From Rhodobium orientis (lineage in GTDB: Bacteria > Pseudomonadota > Alphaproteobacteria > Rhizobiales > Rhodobiaceae), in assembly GCF_003258835.1 (NCBI RefSeq), contig NZ_NPEV01000004.1, positions 80,744 to 144,743 of the forward strand: 64,000 nt of DNA, read 5' to 3'. Position 1 is the stretch's first letter; each line of letters opens with the position of its first letter. The translations under genes were made by a program, and so were the position numbers. Of the stretch, positions 1-11,189 are shown in pieces. The notes under the pieces were generated by a model that was not told the origin of the DNA, made no database searches, and was given only the letters and a program-made list of their open reading frames with translations.

Positions 1-84
1 AACGGCGCCGGCGCGGGTTCGCGCTTGCGATGCCTTTGGCGCCGGGCGGCGCATGCGGACCCGTCTTGCGACTTCGGGGCCGTG

Positions 85-1278
85 CTACTTGCGCAGGGCC
101 TCCACGCCCGGCAGGGGCTTGCCTTCCATCCATTCCAGGAAGGCGCCGCCGGCAGCCGACACATAGGAGAAGTCGTCCTTGACGCCGGCGTGCTTGAGGG
201 CTGCGACGGTGTCGCCGCCGCCGGCGACCGACAGGAGATCGCCGGCCTTGGTGCGCTCCGCGGCGTGCTTGGCGGCGGCCACGGTGGCGGTGTCGAAGGG
301 CGGGATCTCGAAGGCGCCGAGCGGGCCGTTCCAGACCAGCGTTGCGGCCTCGTCGATCTTGGCGGTGACGGCTTTGATCGAGGCCGGGCCGACGTCGAGC
401 ATCATGGCGTCGGACGGGATGGCGTCGAGCGCGACCGTCTCGTTGGCGGCACCGGCGGCGAATTCCTTGGCGACGACCGCGTCCTCCGGCAGCACGATGG
501 CGCAGCCGGCGGCTTCCGCGGCGATCATGATGCGCCGTGCGGTCTCGGCAAGGTCGTGCTCGCACAGCGACTTGCCGACGTCGACGCCCTTGGCGGCGAG
601 GAAGGTGTTGGCCATGCCGCCGCCGATGACCAGGCCGTCGACCTTGGAGACGAGGTTTTCCAGAAGGTCGATCTTGGTCGAGACCTTGGCGCCGCCGACG
701 ACTGCGACGACCGGGCGCTTCGGCGAGCCGAGCGCGGCCTCAAGGGCGTCCAGTTCCTTCTGCATGGCGCGGCCGGCCGCGGCCGGCATCTTGTGGGCCA
801 GGCCCTCGGTCGAGCCGTGGGCGCGGTGGGCGGCGGAAAAGGCGTCGTTGACATAGACGTCGCCATTGGCGGCGAGCGCGTCGACGAAGTCTTCCTCGTT
901 CTTTTCCTCGCCCTTGTAGTAGCGGGTGTTCTCAAGCAGCGCGATGTCGCCGTCGGCCATCTTGGCAACGGCGTCGGCAACGGTGTCGCCGATGCAATCG
1001 GAGACGAACGTCACCGGCTTGCCGACGGCCTCGGAAAGCGGGCCGGCGACGGGCTCCAGCGACATCTCCGGCTTCTTCTCGCCCTTGGGGCGGCCGAAAT
1101 GGGCCAGAAGCAGAACCTTCGCTCCCTTGTCGGAGAGCTCCTTGATGGTCGGGGCAACGGCGAGGATGCGGGTGTCGTCGGTGACCTTGCCGTCCTTCAT
1201 CGGCACGTTGAGGTCGACGCGCACCAGGGTGCGCTTACCGGCAACGTCAAGGTCGTCGATTGTGTTGAACTTGCTCAT
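85..1278 (-). CDS. pgk: Phosphoglycerate kinase
   Basis: This cytoplasmic glycolytic enzyme transfers the phosphate of 1,3-bisphosphoglycerate to ADP. The 397-residue protein is full length for the family. It carries the N-terminal RVDLNVP signature near residue 20, the HFGRPKG substrate loop near residue 60, GGAKVSTK near residue 195 and the C-terminal AGGGDTV phosphate loop. A GGGAGGA ribosome site lies just upstream of the ATG. It follows gap on the same strand, the usual gap-pgk order, but a strong hairpin with a T-run lies between the two. Identification is secure. Confidence 0.98.
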   Translation of the reverse strand: MSKFNTIDDLDVAGKRTLVRVDLNVPMKDGKVTDDTRILAVAPTIKELSDKGAKVLLLAHFGRPKGEKKPEMSLEPVAGPLSEAVGKPVTFVSDCIGDTVADAVAKMADGDIALLENTRYYKGEEKNEEDFVDALAANGDVYVNDAFSAAHRAHGSTEGLAHKMPAAAGRAMQKELDALEAALGSPKRPVVAVVGGAKVSTKIDLLENLVSKVDGLVIGGGMANTFLAAKGVDVGKSLCEHDLAETARRIMIAAEAAGCAIVLPEDAVVAKEFAAGAANETVALDAIPSDAMMLDVGPASIKAVTAKIDEAATLVWNGPLGAFEIPPFDTATVAAAKHAAERTKAGDLLSVAGGGDTVAALKHAGVKDDFSYVSAAGGAFLEWMEGKPLPGVEALRK

Positions 1279-1347
1279 CGTGGTCCTCCCGTGAGCGCGG
1301 CGGCGCTGAAAAAGCCGCCCGCTGGCGTGGCTGAACTGACGGAGACG

Positions 1348-1386
1348 AAAACGGCCGCGACGGGAGCAATCCCGGGCCGCGGCCGG
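1348..1386 (-). terminator. Putative terminator or attenuator between gap and pgk
   Basis: Read on the minus strand, a long GC stem (GGCCGCG...CGCGGCC with an inner CGGGA/TCCCG pair and a short loop) is followed by TTTTCG. It lies after the gap stop and before the pgk start, so it could limit read-through from gap into pgk. The T-run is short, so strength is uncertain. Confidence 0.55.
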
Positions 1387-1448
1387 TTACGGTTCGAAAC
1401 GGGCCCGGCGGATCGACAGTGGCCGATCCCGCCCGGCGGTCGCGGTTT

Positions 1449-2456
<1,008 letters not shown>

Positions 2457-2563
2457 TTCACAGTCCCTCCTTCGCGGTGTCGAACCAGGCGTAGTCACAT
2501 TCAAGATTGGTAATATGTCCCTCAGGAAAACCCTATGGGAAATATCGGTTAGGGGCTATTGCG

Positions 2564-4558
2564 TCACTGTGCCGCTTCGAGGCGCTCGCGGACACGGGCA
2601 ACGACATTCTCTGCAGTAATCCCGAAATGCTCGTAGAGCAGGTCGGCCGGCGCGCTGGCGCCGAAATCGCTCATGCCGACGAAGATGCCGTTTTCGCCGA
2701 TAAACCGGTCCCAGCCCATGCGGATTGCGGCTTCCACGGCGACGCGGACTTCGGCAGAGCCGATCACCTCAGACTTATAGGCGTCAGACTGCTCCTCGAA
2801 AAGCTCAAAACAGGGGACCGAAACGACGCGCGTCGGAATGCCTGCCCCGTCGAGGGCCTCCTTGGCGGCGACGGCGATCTCGACCTCCGATCCGGAGGCG
2901 AAGATGGAGACCCGGGCGTCCTCGTCGGAGGAGCGCAGCTCATAGGCGCCGCGGGCCGACAGGTTGGTTTCCTCGTCTTCCTCGCGCAGGGTCGGCAGGC
3001 CCTGGCGGGTGAGGGCGAGGGTGCTCGGCGCGGACTTCGATTCCAGCGCCGCCTGCCAGCATTCGGCGGTCTCCACGATGTCGGCCGGACGGAACACCTG
3101 CATGTGCGGCATGGCGCGCAGGCTCGCCAGGTGTTCGACCGGCTGGTGCGTCGGGCCGTCTTCGCCGAGGCCGATGGAATCGTGCGTCATGACGTAGATG
3201 ACGCGAAGGCCCATCAGTGCGGACAGGCGCATGGCCGGACGGCAATAGTCGGCAAAGCACAGGAACGTGCCGGAATAGGGGATGAACCCGCCATGCAGCG
3301 CGATGCCGTTCATGGCGGCTGCCATGCCGTGCTCGCGGATGCCGTAATGGATGAAGCGGCCGGAGAAGTCCTCGGCGCTGACCGCCGCCATGTCGGCGGA
3401 GCGGGTGTTGTTGGAGCCGGTGAGGTCGGCCGAGCCGCCGATGGTCTCCGGCACCACCTCGTTGATGACGTCGAGGGTGTTCTGGGAGGCCTTGCGGGTC
3501 GCCACTTTCGGCTTTTCGGCGACGCATTTGGCCTTGAACGCGGTGATCGCCGCGCCGAGGCCGGCCGGCAGGTCGCCGCGCAGGCGGCGCTCGAACTCGG
3601 CCCTCGTCTCGTTGTCGAGGGCCTCGAAGCGCTTCGCCCACTCCTTGCGTGCCTGGCCGGAGCGCAGGCCCGCGATGCGCCAGGCGTCGCGGATGTCGGC
3701 CGGGACCTCGAACGGTCCGCCGGTCCAGCCGAGCTTCTCGCGGGCACCGGCCGCCTCGGTCTCGCCGAGCGGGGAGCCGTGGACGCCGGAGGTGCCGGCC
3801 TTGGTCGGGGCGCCGAAACCGATCTCGGTGCGGCAGGCGATCATCGTCGGACGGTCGCTGCCGCGGGCGGCCTCGATCGCTGCGGCGATGGCTTCCGGCG
3901 CGTGGCCGTCGACGCGGGTGGCGTTCCAGCCGGCGGCCTCGAAGCGGGCGACGGCGTCACCCGATTCGGCGAGCGACAGCGGGCCGTCGATGGAGATGCC
4001 GTTGTCGTCGTAGAGCACCACCAGCTTGGCGAGCTTCAGGTGGCCGGCGAGCGAGATCGCCTCGTGGCTGATGCCCTCCATGAGGTCGCCGTCGGAGGCG
4101 AGGACATAGGTCATGTGGTCGACCACGTCGTCGCCATAGCGGGCATTGGCGAGGCGCTCGGCGAGCGCCATGCCGACGGCGGTGGCGATGCCCTGGCCGA
4201 GCGGGCCGGTGGTGGTCTCGATGCCGGCGCCGTGGCCGAACTCCGGATGGCCGGCGGCGCGGCTGCCGAGCTGGCGGAACTGCTCAAGCTGCTCGAGCGG
4301 GAAATCCTCGTAGCCGAGCAGGTGCAGCGACGCATAGAGCAGCATCGATCCGTGGCCGGCGGACAGCACGAAGCGGTCGCGGTCGGGCCAGTGCGGGTCG
4401 GTCGGGTCGAACTTCAGGAATTTCGTGAACAGGACGGTCGCGATGTCGGCCGCGCCCATCGGCAGGCCGGGGTGGCCTGAATTCGCCTTTTCGACGGCGT
4501 CGATTGCGAGAAAGCGAATCGCGTTCGCCATCTGGTCATGCTTGGAGATGTCGGTCAT
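2564..4558 (-). CDS. tkt: Transketolase
   Basis: This thiamine-diphosphate enzyme moves two-carbon units in the pentose phosphate pathway and Calvin cycle. The 664-residue protein, of normal size, starts [20 protein letters not shown]. It shows [15 protein letters not shown], the thiamine-diphosphate binding GDGDLMEG-like stretch ([14 protein letters not shown]) and the pyrimidine-domain segment [14 protein letters not shown]. The frame runs open 225 codons further upstream, but that stretch has no transketolase character and crosses the promoter. A sigma-70-like promoter lies about 120 bp upstream at 4675-4702. Confidence 0.97.
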   Translation of the reverse strand: MTDISKHDQMANAIRFLAIDAVEKANSGHPGLPMGAADIATVLFTKFLKFDPTDPHWPDRDRFVLSAGHGSMLLYASLHLLGYEDFPLEQLEQFRQLGSRAAGHPEFGHGAGIETTTGPLGQGIATAVGMALAERLANARYGDDVVDHMTYVLASDGDLMEGISHEAISLAGHLKLAKLVVLYDDNGISIDGPLSLAESGDAVARFEAAGWNATRVDGHAPEAIAAAIEAARGSDRPTMIACRTEIGFGAPTKAGTSGVHGSPLGETEAAGAREKLGWTGGPFEVPADIRDAWRIAGLRSGQARKEWAKRFEALDNETRAEFERRLRGDLPAGLGAAITAFKAKCVAEKPKVATRKASQNTLDVINEVVPETIGGSADLTGSNNTRSADMAAVSAEDFSGRFIHYGIREHGMAAAMNGIALHGGFIPYSGTFLCFADYCRPAMRLSALMGLRVIYVMTHDSIGLGEDGPTHQPVEHLASLRAMPHMQVFRPADIVETAECWQAALESKSAPSTLALTRQGLPTLREEDEETNLSARGAYELRSSDEDARVSIFASGSEVEIAVAAKEALDGAGIPTRVVSVPCFELFEEQSDAYKSEVIGSAEVRVAVEAAIRMGWDRFIGENGIFVGMSDFGASAPADLLYEHFGITAENVVARVRERLEAAQ

Positions 4559-4674
4559 GTGATGAACACTCGATCGCGTTGCGGCAAGGCCCGACTCACG
4601 GGAGGCGCCGGGACCGTCGGTGTGATGGCGCCGGGCGCCGATTGCGGCTGCGGGCGCTTGGGGAATGGGCCAGA

Positions 4675-4702
4675 GTGATAACAGGAAGGCGTTTTGTGTC
4701 AA
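4675..4702 (-). promoter_or_regulatory. Probable tkt promoter
   Basis: On the minus strand TTGACA (4702-4697) is followed after 16 bases by TATCAC (4680-4675), a near-consensus sigma-70 pair facing tkt. Confidence 0.55.
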
Positions 4703-4743
4703 TGTATTCGGGGTATGTGCCGAAAGAACGTGACCACACACCA

Positions 4744-4773
4744 TTGACGGTGACTTCACGCGGCGCCTAATCT
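4744..4773 (+). promoter_or_regulatory. Probable promoter for the DUF4164-zapA genes
   Basis: TTGACG (4744-4749), an 18-base spacer and TAATCT (4768-4773) form a plausible sigma-70 promoter about 120 bp before the DUF4164 start. It is divergent from the tkt promoter. Confidence 0.45.
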
Positions 4774-4891
4774 TCCGGCCGCAAGTTACTGAGCATCTTC
4801 TTTTCTCGCGATGATCGCCGGCGCACCGCCGCAGGGTGGAACGACCGAACGCGACAGGCATGGGCCAGGGTTGGTTTTGGCGGACACGGGC

Positions 4892-5173
4892 ATGGCGGAC
4901 ACCCCGAACGTGAAGACCGTGATGGGGCGGCTCGATACGGCGTTGAGCCAGCTCGAGGCCGCCGTGCACCGGCATGTGGAGGCCGGCGAGCGCTTTGCCA
5001 CGGCGGAGGACGAGCTGCAGCGGCTCGGCGAGGACCGGTCGAAGCTGGCGCAGGATCTCGATTCGGCGCTGGCCCGGGCCGACCGGCTGGAGGATACCAA
5101 TCGCGAGGTGTCGCGGCGGCTGGTCTCGGCGATGGAGACGATCCGCGCGGTGCTGAACGATCACGGCGGTTAG
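4892..5173 (+). CDS. DUF4164 family small coiled-coil protein
   Basis: A 93-residue acidic, almost wholly helical protein with heptad-like runs ([20 protein letters not shown], then [20 protein letters not shown]). It has no signal peptide or membrane segment. It resembles the DUF4164 family that sits directly upstream of zapA in Hyphomicrobiales. The frame is open 27 codons upstream, but MADTPNVK is the more likely start because that extra part has no coiled-coil character. The ZapA context suggests a division-related role. That is inference only. Confidence 0.75.
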   Translation: MADTPNVKTVMGRLDTALSQLEAAVHRHVEAGERFATAEDELQRLGEDRSKLAQDLDSALARADRLEDTNREVSRRLVSAMETIRAVLNDHGG

Positions 5174-5207
5174 GGGACCCGGCGATCCGGGGGCGTTAGG
5201 ACAGCGG

Positions 5208-5582
5208 ATGGCGCAGGTCAGCGTAACGATCAACGGCCGGCAGTACCGGATGGCGTGCGACGACGGCGAGGAGGAGCGGCTGTTCGCGCTCGCCCGCCGC
5301 TTCGACGGCTATATCGGCGAGTTGAAGACGGCCTTCGGGGAAATCGGCGACCAGCGCCTGTCGGTGATGGCCGGGATCATGGCCGTCGACATGCTGGCCA
5401 CCGTCGAGCAGCAGATGAAGGGCCTGGAGGCCGAGCTGGAATCGCTGCGCGAGAGCCGCAAGGCGCTCCTGGAGCGCAGCGAAAGCTCCGAGCAGGCATT
5501 TGCGGAAAAGCTCAACGCGGCGGCGGCGCGCATCGAGGACCTGGCGAAAACGCTGGACCGGCCGAACGGCGCCGGGCGCTGA
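5208..5582 (+). CDS. zapA: Cell division protein ZapA
   Basis: ZapA binds FtsZ in the cytoplasm and bundles protofilaments at the Z ring. The 124-residue protein begins [20 protein letters not shown], the typical beta-hairpin head with the conserved N-G-R-x-Y. A long helix ([16 protein letters not shown]) and a coiled-coil tail follow. It lies 34 bp after the DUF4164 gene and upstream of 6S RNA and fau, the conserved zapA-ssrS-fau order. Confidence 0.93.
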   Translation: MAQVSVTINGRQYRMACDDGEEERLFALARRFDGYIGELKTAFGEIGDQRLSVMAGIMAVDMLATVEQQMKGLEAELESLRESRKALLERSESSEQAFAEKLNAAAARIEDLAKTLDRPNGAGR

Positions 5583-5671
5583 GGCGGGCCGATCGCTGCG
5601 ACGCGAGGCACCCGTCGCAAAGAGCGCATCGCCGGCCTCTGGCTTTTGCCGGGAGCGGGTCCTATATCTCG

Positions 5672-5830
5672 TCTTCGGTGTTGCTGCGCGGTGCGTCAGG
5701 AGTCTTTTCCCCGGGGCCTTATTGATCCTGAAGGGAGCTGTCCCTGGTTGAACCCGTGGGTTCTTTCAAACGGCGCCCACCTACGATGTAGGTACCCGGG
5801 ATCGCATTCTCCAACGGCCGTGCGGCTTCA
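5672..5830 (+). ncRNA. ssrS: 6S RNA (SsrS)
   Basis: The zapA-fau spacer holds sequence typical of alphaproteobacterial 6S RNA. Diagnostic blocks are CCCCGGGGCCTTATTGATCC near 5710, GGGAGCTGTCCCTGGTTGAA near 5733, and CCACCTACGATGTAGGTACC with GGGATCGCATTCTCCAACGG at 5778-5817. 6S RNA mimics an open promoter and sequesters the housekeeping RNA polymerase holoenzyme in stationary phase. Position before fau is the classic location. A TATATC -10-like box at 5663-5668 fits a start near 5675. Both ends are estimates. Confidence 0.85.
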
Positions 5831-5881
5831 CCTCTTCACCGGACCCCGGCGGTCCGTCAATTCCCTTGAAGCCCGATTCCC

Positions 5882-6499
5882 TTGAAACTTGCCGTTGCCA
5901 TGACCGAGACCCCGCAGCAGCAGAAGGCCCGGATCCGCGCCGACGTGCTGGCGCGGCGGGCGGACATCGGGACCGAGGCGCAGACCGCGGCGGCCGTGGC
6001 CCTCGTCGCCCAAGCCGGCATGCTCGGCCTGGTCTCGGGCCGCGCCGTCTCCGGCTTCTGGCCGATTCGCGGCGAGATCGATCCGCTGCCGCTGATGGCG
6101 CATCTGGCGGGCGAGGGCGCAAGGCTCTGCCTGCCGGTGGTGCTGGATGCCCAAACGCTGGTCTTTCGGGCCTGGACCGGCGATCCGGATGCGCTCGTGC
6201 CGGCGCGGTTCGGGCTGATGGAGCCGCGGCCGGAGGCGGAACCGGTGCGCCCGGACATCATGCTGGTGCCGCTTGCCGCCTATGACGGCGCTTTCAACAG
6301 AATCGGCTACGGTGCCGGCTATTACGACCGGGCGATCGCGGCGATGGAGGCGGAAAATCACCAGCCGCTGCTTGTCGGCGTCGCCTATGCGTGCCAGCGG
6401 GTGGAGGACGTTCCGGCCGAGCCGCACGACCGGCCGCTTGCCATGGTCTTCACCGACGCCGGCACGGAACTGAGACCCGACACGGAGGGCGCGATATGA
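5882..6499 (+). CDS. fau: 5-formyltetrahydrofolate cyclo-ligase
   Basis: It converts 5-formyl-THF to 5,10-methenyl-THF using ATP in cytoplasmic one-carbon metabolism. The 205-residue protein has the N-terminal QQKARIRADVLARR helix, SGFWPIRGEIDPLPLM in the middle and the C-terminal ATP/folate motif DGAFNRIGYGAGYYDRA. Alternative starts six codons apart (MKLAV or MTETP) cannot be separated. It follows 6S RNA and overlaps the next gene by four bases (ATGA), so the two are translationally coupled. Confidence 0.95.
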   Translation: MKLAVAMTETPQQQKARIRADVLARRADIGTEAQTAAAVALVAQAGMLGLVSGRAVSGFWPIRGEIDPLPLMAHLAGEGARLCLPVVLDAQTLVFRAWTGDPDALVPARFGLMEPRPEAEPVRPDIMLVPLAAYDGAFNRIGYGAGYYDRAIAAMEAENHQPLLVGVAYACQRVEDVPAEPHDRPLAMVFTDAGTELRPDTEGAI

Positions 6500-7314
6500 G
6501 GCTCTTGTTTTTGGGCGACGTCGTCGGCCGCGCCGGCCGCGCTGCCGTTCTCGACCGGCTGCCCGGCCTCGTCGACCGCTACGAGCTCGATTTCGTCGTC
6601 GTCAACGGCGAGAACGCCGCCGGCGGCTTCGGCATCACCGAGGACATCGCCCGCGGGTTCCTCGACGCCGGGGCCGACGTCATCACCACCGGCAACCATG
6701 TCTGGGACCAGCGCGAGGCGCTCGTCTTCATCGCCCGCGAGGACCGGCTGCTGCGCCCCGTCAACTATCCGGCCGGAACGCCCGGGCGCGGCGCCGGCGT
6801 CTATACCGCCCGCAACGGCGCCCGCGTGCTCGTCATGAACGCCATGGGCCAGGTGTTCATGAACCAGCTCGACGATCCGTTCGCGGCCATGGAGCGCGAG
6901 CTTTCCGCCTGCAGCCTCGGCGAGCACGTCGATGCCGTCGTCATCGACATCCATGCCGAGGCGACCAGCGAGAAGCAGGCGATGGCCCATTTCGTCGACG
7001 GCAGGGCGAGCCTCGTCGTCGGCACCCACACCCATGTGCCGACCGCCGACCACCAGATTCTGCCGGGCGGCACCGCGCTGATGACCGATGCCGGCATGTG
7101 CGGCGACTACGATTCCGTCGTCGGCATGGACAAGGACGAACCGATCCAGCGCTTCACCAAGAAGATCCCGCAAGCGCGGTTCTCGCCGGCGCTGGGGCGG
7201 GCGACGCTGTCCGGTGTGGCGGTGGAGGTCGATGACGACACGGGGCTGGCGACGGCGGTCGCGCCGCTCCGGCTCGGCGGGCGGCTGGAAGAGACCGTGC
7301 CCTCCTTCTGGTAG
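6496..7314 (+). CDS. TIGR00282/YmdB-like metallophosphoesterase
   Basis: A cytoplasmic dinuclear metallophosphoesterase. Relatives such as Bacillus YmdB hydrolyse 2',3'-cyclic nucleotides. The 272-residue protein shows the metal-binding blocks MRLLFLGDVVGRAGR at the N-terminus, NGENAAGGFGI, TTGNHVWD, DIHAEATSEKQAM and GTHTHVPTAD in the canonical order. The start overlaps the fau stop as ATGA. The fau-ymdB pair is conserved in many alphaproteobacteria. The physiological substrate is not known from sequence. Confidence 0.9.
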   Translation: MRLLFLGDVVGRAGRAAVLDRLPGLVDRYELDFVVVNGENAAGGFGITEDIARGFLDAGADVITTGNHVWDQREALVFIAREDRLLRPVNYPAGTPGRGAGVYTARNGARVLVMNAMGQVFMNQLDDPFAAMERELSACSLGEHVDAVVIDIHAEATSEKQAMAHFVDGRASLVVGTHTHVPTADHQILPGGTALMTDAGMCGDYDSVVGMDKDEPIQRFTKKIPQARFSPALGRATLSGVAVEVDDDTGLATAVAPLRLGGRLEETVPSFW

Positions 7315-7583
7315 GGCGCTCGACCATTGCGGGCGCTTTCGTGACGGTGCCGCGACGGGGCTGTCACATTCGGCGTTCCGCGCCCTTGCGGGGCTCGCCA
7401 ATTCCCAGCCAATCAGTTGTTTTCAAATGATAAAATCTTGAAGGGGCTTCCCGTCGGGAGCGATATCCTCTCTTTCACATAACCATAATGGAATAGACAA
7501 AACGCTGTCACCGAACGGCGTCAGGCTTCCCCTTGGCGGTCGTCATCCGAGCCGCAGCAAATTTTCGCACAAGGGGATCTCCA

Positions 7584-9161
7584 ATGACTCAGATGCTCAA
7601 GCTGAGCCGCCGCGGCTTTCTGGCCTCCGCCGGCGCGGCCGGGCTGGTGGCCGGTTCCGGCCTTGCCATGCCGTTCTATTCGCGCGCCAACGCGCGGCCC
7701 GTCTTCACCCACGGCGTCCAGTCCGGCGACGTCGACACCAATTCCGGCGTGATCTGGACCCGGACCGACAGGCCGTCGAGCGTCCGCTTCGAGGTGGCGA
7801 CGACCGAGAGCTTTGCCGATGCGCGCCAGCTTGCCAGCCTCGACGCCGTTCCGGCCAACGACCTTGCCGTCAAGCGCCTGCTGACGGACCTCGCCTCCGA
7901 CCAGGACATTTTTTACCGCATGACCGCGGTCGACCTTGCCGATACCAATGCGGTCTCCGAGCCGATCGTCGGCCGCTTCCGCACCGCGCCGCGCGAGAAG
8001 CGCAATGTGCGCTTTGCCTGGTCGGGCGACACCGCCGGCCAGGGCTGGGGCATCGACGAGGTCGGCATGCTGGCCTACGGCACCATGGCGAAGCACACGC
8101 CGGACTTCTTCATCCATTCCGGCGACACCATCTACGCCGACGGCGTGATGAAAGACGAGGTCGACCTCAAGGACGGCACCAAGTGGGTCAACAAGGTGCT
8201 GGTCGATGAAAAGCGCAAGGTCGCGGAGACGCTCGACGAGTTCCGGGGCAACTGGAAGTACAACCTCCTCGACACGCATGTGCGGGAGATGAACGCCGTC
8301 TGCCCGACCTTCTTCCAGTGGGACGACCACGAGGTGGTCAACAACTGGTCGAGTTCCAAGGACCTCTCCAACGACGATCGCTACACCGAGAAGTCGATCC
8401 ACGTGCTGCGCTCGCGTTCGGCCCGCGCCTTCCACGAGATGATGCCGATCCGCTTCACCCCGGCGGAACCGGGCCGGGTCTACCGCAAGATCGCCTACGG
8501 CCCGCTGCTCGACGTGTTCTTCCTCGATTTGCGCTCCTATCGCGGCCCGAACGGCCCGTCGATGGAGACCGAGCTGTCGCCGGAAGCGCGCATCCTCGGC
8601 GCCGAACAGATGGCCTGGCTGAAGGACGCCCTGTCCAAGTCGACCGCGACCTGGAAGGTGATCGCCTGCGACATGCCGATCGGCCTCATCGTCTGGGACA
8701 ACTGGAAGGAACAGGCCGGCGCCGAAGCCGTCGCCAATGGCGACAACGGCGCGCCGAAGGGCCGCGAGCTGGAATTCGCCGAGCTGCTCTCCTTCATCAA
8801 GACGGCCGGCATCACCAACACGGTCTGGTTCACCGCCGACGTCCACTACACGGCGGCCCACTACTACAATCCGGACAAGGCCCAGTTCCAGGACTTCGAG
8901 CCGTTCTGGGAGTTCGTCTCCGGCCCGATCCACGCCGGCACCTTCGGCCCCAACGACCTCGACATGACCTTCGGTCCGGAACTGAAGTTCATCAAGGCGC
9001 CGACCGAGGAGCAGGGCGCCAACCTGCCGCCGTCCATGGGCCTGCAGTTCTTCGGTCTCGTCGACATCGACGGCTCGACCGAACAGATGACCGTCCGGCT
9101 GATGGATCGCGGCGACAACGAGCTCTACAAGGTCACCCTCGATCCGGCGAAAAACGCGTAA
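7584..9161 (+). CDS. phoD: PhoD-like alkaline phosphatase, Tat-exported
   Basis: A secreted phosphodiesterase/phosphomonoesterase of the PhoD family. The 525-residue precursor starts MTQMLKLSRRGFLASAGAAG, a twin-arginine signal with SRRGFL. The mature part opens with FTHGVQSGDVDTNSGVIWTR, the PhoD N-terminal signature. Metal-site blocks follow: WSGDTAGQGWGIDEVG, HSGDTIYADG, QWDDHEVVNNW and WFTADVHYTAAHYY. A GGGGATC ribosome site supports this ATG rather than one 17 codons upstream. It appears monocistronic. PhoB control is plausible but I see no full Pho box. Confidence 0.93.
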   Translation: MTQMLKLSRRGFLASAGAAGLVAGSGLAMPFYSRANARPVFTHGVQSGDVDTNSGVIWTRTDRPSSVRFEVATTESFADARQLASLDAVPANDLAVKRLLTDLASDQDIFYRMTAVDLADTNAVSEPIVGRFRTAPREKRNVRFAWSGDTAGQGWGIDEVGMLAYGTMAKHTPDFFIHSGDTIYADGVMKDEVDLKDGTKWVNKVLVDEKRKVAETLDEFRGNWKYNLLDTHVREMNAVCPTFFQWDDHEVVNNWSSSKDLSNDDRYTEKSIHVLRSRSARAFHEMMPIRFTPAEPGRVYRKIAYGPLLDVFFLDLRSYRGPNGPSMETELSPEARILGAEQMAWLKDALSKSTATWKVIACDMPIGLIVWDNWKEQAGAEAVANGDNGAPKGRELEFAELLSFIKTAGITNTVWFTADVHYTAAHYYNPDKAQFQDFEPFWEFVSGPIHAGTFGPNDLDMTFGPELKFIKAPTEEQGANLPPSMGLQFFGLVDIDGSTEQMTVRLMDRGDNELYKVTLDPAKNA

Positions 9162-9324
9162 CTTCGGTTTGGCGTTCAAGCGCCGGCGTTTTTCAAAGCT
9201 TCTGGTGGCGGACCCTGTGGCCCGCCATTTTCTTTTCCAAATCATTATATTCGGTAATTTGAATAATTTTGTGCGATGGGGCATGGTCGCCCGCGACAGA
9301 ACCGAAAAACCAACCGGAATCCCC

Positions 9325-10278
9325 ATGCACAGTCTTGCTCACGGATGGTCGCGCCGTTTTCGCGCCGCCGGCCTTCTCGCCGCTGCCCTTGTTGTCCTCG
9401 CCATCCTGCCGGCCCGTGCCGGCGTTCTCGAGGTTGTTCCGGTCGCAGATAACGTCTATGCGCTGGTCGGCCCGCTCGGCCAGAGGAGCGCCGACAATCT
9501 CGGCAACAACGCCACCTTCGGCGTCGTCGTGACCGATGCTGGCGTGGTACTGATAGACTCTGGCGGCAGCGCCAGGGGTGCGGCGATGATCGCAGAGACC
9601 CTTCAAACGATCACCGACAAGCCGGTCGTCACGGTCATCAACACCGGCGGCCAGGATCATCGCTGGCTCGGCAATGCCTATTTCAAGTCGAAGGGCGCGG
9701 AGATCATTGCGGCCGATGCCGCGGTCCGGGACCAGACCGCCCGCGCGGACGAGCAGTTCTTCATGCTCACCAACCTCATCGGCGAAGAAGCGCTCGCCGG
9801 GACCGAGGCCGTGCCGGCCGAACGGACCTTCGAGAGCGCGTTGGAGCTTGAGGTCGGCGGCACCAAGTTGGTGCTGAAGATGGCCGGCCCGGCACACACG
9901 CCCGGCGACACCATCGTCTGGCTGCCGAAGGAGCGCATCGCCTTTGCCGGCGACGTGGTCTTCCTCGACCGCATGCTCGGCGTCCTGCCTTACTCCAACA
10001 GTGCCGGCTGGATCGCCGCCTTCAAGGCGCTGGAAGTGCTGGACCCGGCAATCGTCGTTCCCGGCCATGGCCGGCCGGCGCCGCTGTCGGCGGGAATTGC
10101 CCAGACCTTCGACGTTCTGGTCAATCTGCGGTCCGAGGTCGGTGCGGTGCTGGAGCGCGGCGGCGACATGACGGAGGCCGCCGACATCGATCAGTCGGCG
10201 TTCGCCGCGCTGCCGAATTTCGAGACCCTGTCGCGGCGCAATGCCCAGGCCGTCTTCATGGAGATGGAGTTCGAGTAG
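9325..10278 (+). CDS. Exported metallo-beta-lactamase-fold protein with altered zinc motif
   Basis: A 317-residue protein with an N-terminal signal peptide (basic head, AAGLLAAALVVLAILPARA cleavage region) and a metallo-beta-lactamase fold. The usual HxHxDH zinc motif is replaced by TGGQDH (residues 107-112). The two site-1 histidines are therefore absent while Asp111 and His112 remain. The later ligands are present: His191 in AHTPGD, Asp210 in FAGDVVF and His248 in VPGHG. It could be a mono-zinc hydrolase or a non-classical member. The frame is open 52 codons upstream, but the chosen ATG gives a proper signal peptide. Substrate unknown. Confidence 0.82.
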   Translation: MHSLAHGWSRRFRAAGLLAAALVVLAILPARAGVLEVVPVADNVYALVGPLGQRSADNLGNNATFGVVVTDAGVVLIDSGGSARGAAMIAETLQTITDKPVVTVINTGGQDHRWLGNAYFKSKGAEIIAADAAVRDQTARADEQFFMLTNLIGEEALAGTEAVPAERTFESALELEVGGTKLVLKMAGPAHTPGDTIVWLPKERIAFAGDVVFLDRMLGVLPYSNSAGWIAAFKALEVLDPAIVVPGHGRPAPLSAGIAQTFDVLVNLRSEVGAVLERGGDMTEAADIDQSAFAALPNFETLSRRNAQAVFMEMEFE

Positions 10279-10439
10279 GCGGAACGCGCAAGCCCGGCTG
10301 GATTTCGCCGTCTCTTTTGATATAAGCAGCCGAAATTTCCAACGACCAGCCGCGCCCGTGCCGCGTGGCGCGCGCGGGGGCTCCCCCGCCGCCGCCTCTC
10401 GCCCACGTATCCAGCGGCACGCAACGACAGAGACGAGCC

Positions 10440-11189
10440 ATGGCCGGACATTCAAAATTCAAGAACATCATGTATCGCAAGGGAGCGCAGGACGCCAAGC
10501 GCTCCAAGCAGTTCTCCAAGCTGTCCAAGGAGATCACGGTGGCGGCCAAGGTCGGCGGCCCGGATGCCGACGGCAATCCGCGGCTGCGCCTGGCGATCCA
10601 GAACGCGCGCGCCCAGTCGATGCCGAAGGACAATATCGAGCGGGCGATCAAGAAGGCCGAAGGCGGCGACGCGGAGACCTATGAGGAAATCCGCTACGAG
10701 GGCTACGGCCCCGGCGGCGTTGCCGTGCTCGTCGAAGCGCTGACCGACAACCGCAACCGCACCGCTGGCAATGTGCGCGCGTGCTTCGCCAAGAACGGCG
10801 GGGCGATGGGCGAGACCGGCTCGGTCTCCTTCATGTTCGACCGGGTCGGCGAGATCGTCTATCCGGCGTCCGCGGGCGATGCGGAAACCGTCCTGGACGC
10901 TGCCATCGAGGCCGGCGCCGAGGACGTGCAGTCCGACGAGGAAAGCCACGTCATCACCTGCGCCTTCGAGGACCTCGGCGACGTCTCCTCCGCCCTTGCC
11001 GATTCCCTCGGCGAGGCGGAATCGGTCAACGCCATCTGGAAGCCGCAGACTCTTTCCCCGGTCGATGAGGAAAAGGCGGCGACGCTGATGAAGATGATCG
11101 GCGCGCTGGAGGACGACGACGACGTCCAGAACGTCTATGCCAACTACGACATCTCCGACGAGGTGATGGAGAAGATCGCGGCGGCTTGA
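10440..11189 (+). CDS. yebC: YebC/PmpR family transcriptional regulator / translation factor
   Basis: A 249-residue cytoplasmic protein beginning [20 protein letters not shown], the family signature, with [25 protein letters not shown] in the centre. YebC proteins have been described as DNA-binding regulators and, in recent work, as factors that relieve ribosome stalling. In most alphaproteobacteria yebC lies just upstream of ruvC. Here a TauE permease and an RTX gene (both on the minus strand) separate them by about 3.4 kb. Start chosen at MAGHSKF, fixed by family alignment. Confidence 0.95.
   Translation: MAGHSKFKNIMYRKGAQDAKRSKQFSKLSKEITVAAKVGGPDADGNPRLRLAIQNARAQSMPKDNIERAIKKAEGGDAETYEEIRYEGYGPGGVAVLVEALTDNRNRTAGNVRACFAKNGGAMGETGSVSFMFDRVGEIVYPASAGDAETVLDAAIEAGAEDVQSDEESHVITCAFEDLGDVSSALADSLGEAESVNAIWKPQTLSPVDEEKAATLMKMIGALEDDDDVQNVYANYDISDEVMEKIAAA

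Larger units (their letters stand above)
4559..4891. other. Intergenic divergent promoter region, tkt / DUF4164
   Basis: No gene is visible in these 333 bases. They hold a minus-strand promoter for tkt, a plus-strand promoter for the DUF4164-zapA side and a GGCGCCGGGCGCC palindrome near 4628. Confidence 0.6.

Noticed and set aside
7360-7530. Possible Pho box upstream of the PhoD-like gene
   Set aside because: Single CTGTCAC half sites occur at 7361 and 7505, but no second half at the required 11-base spacing.
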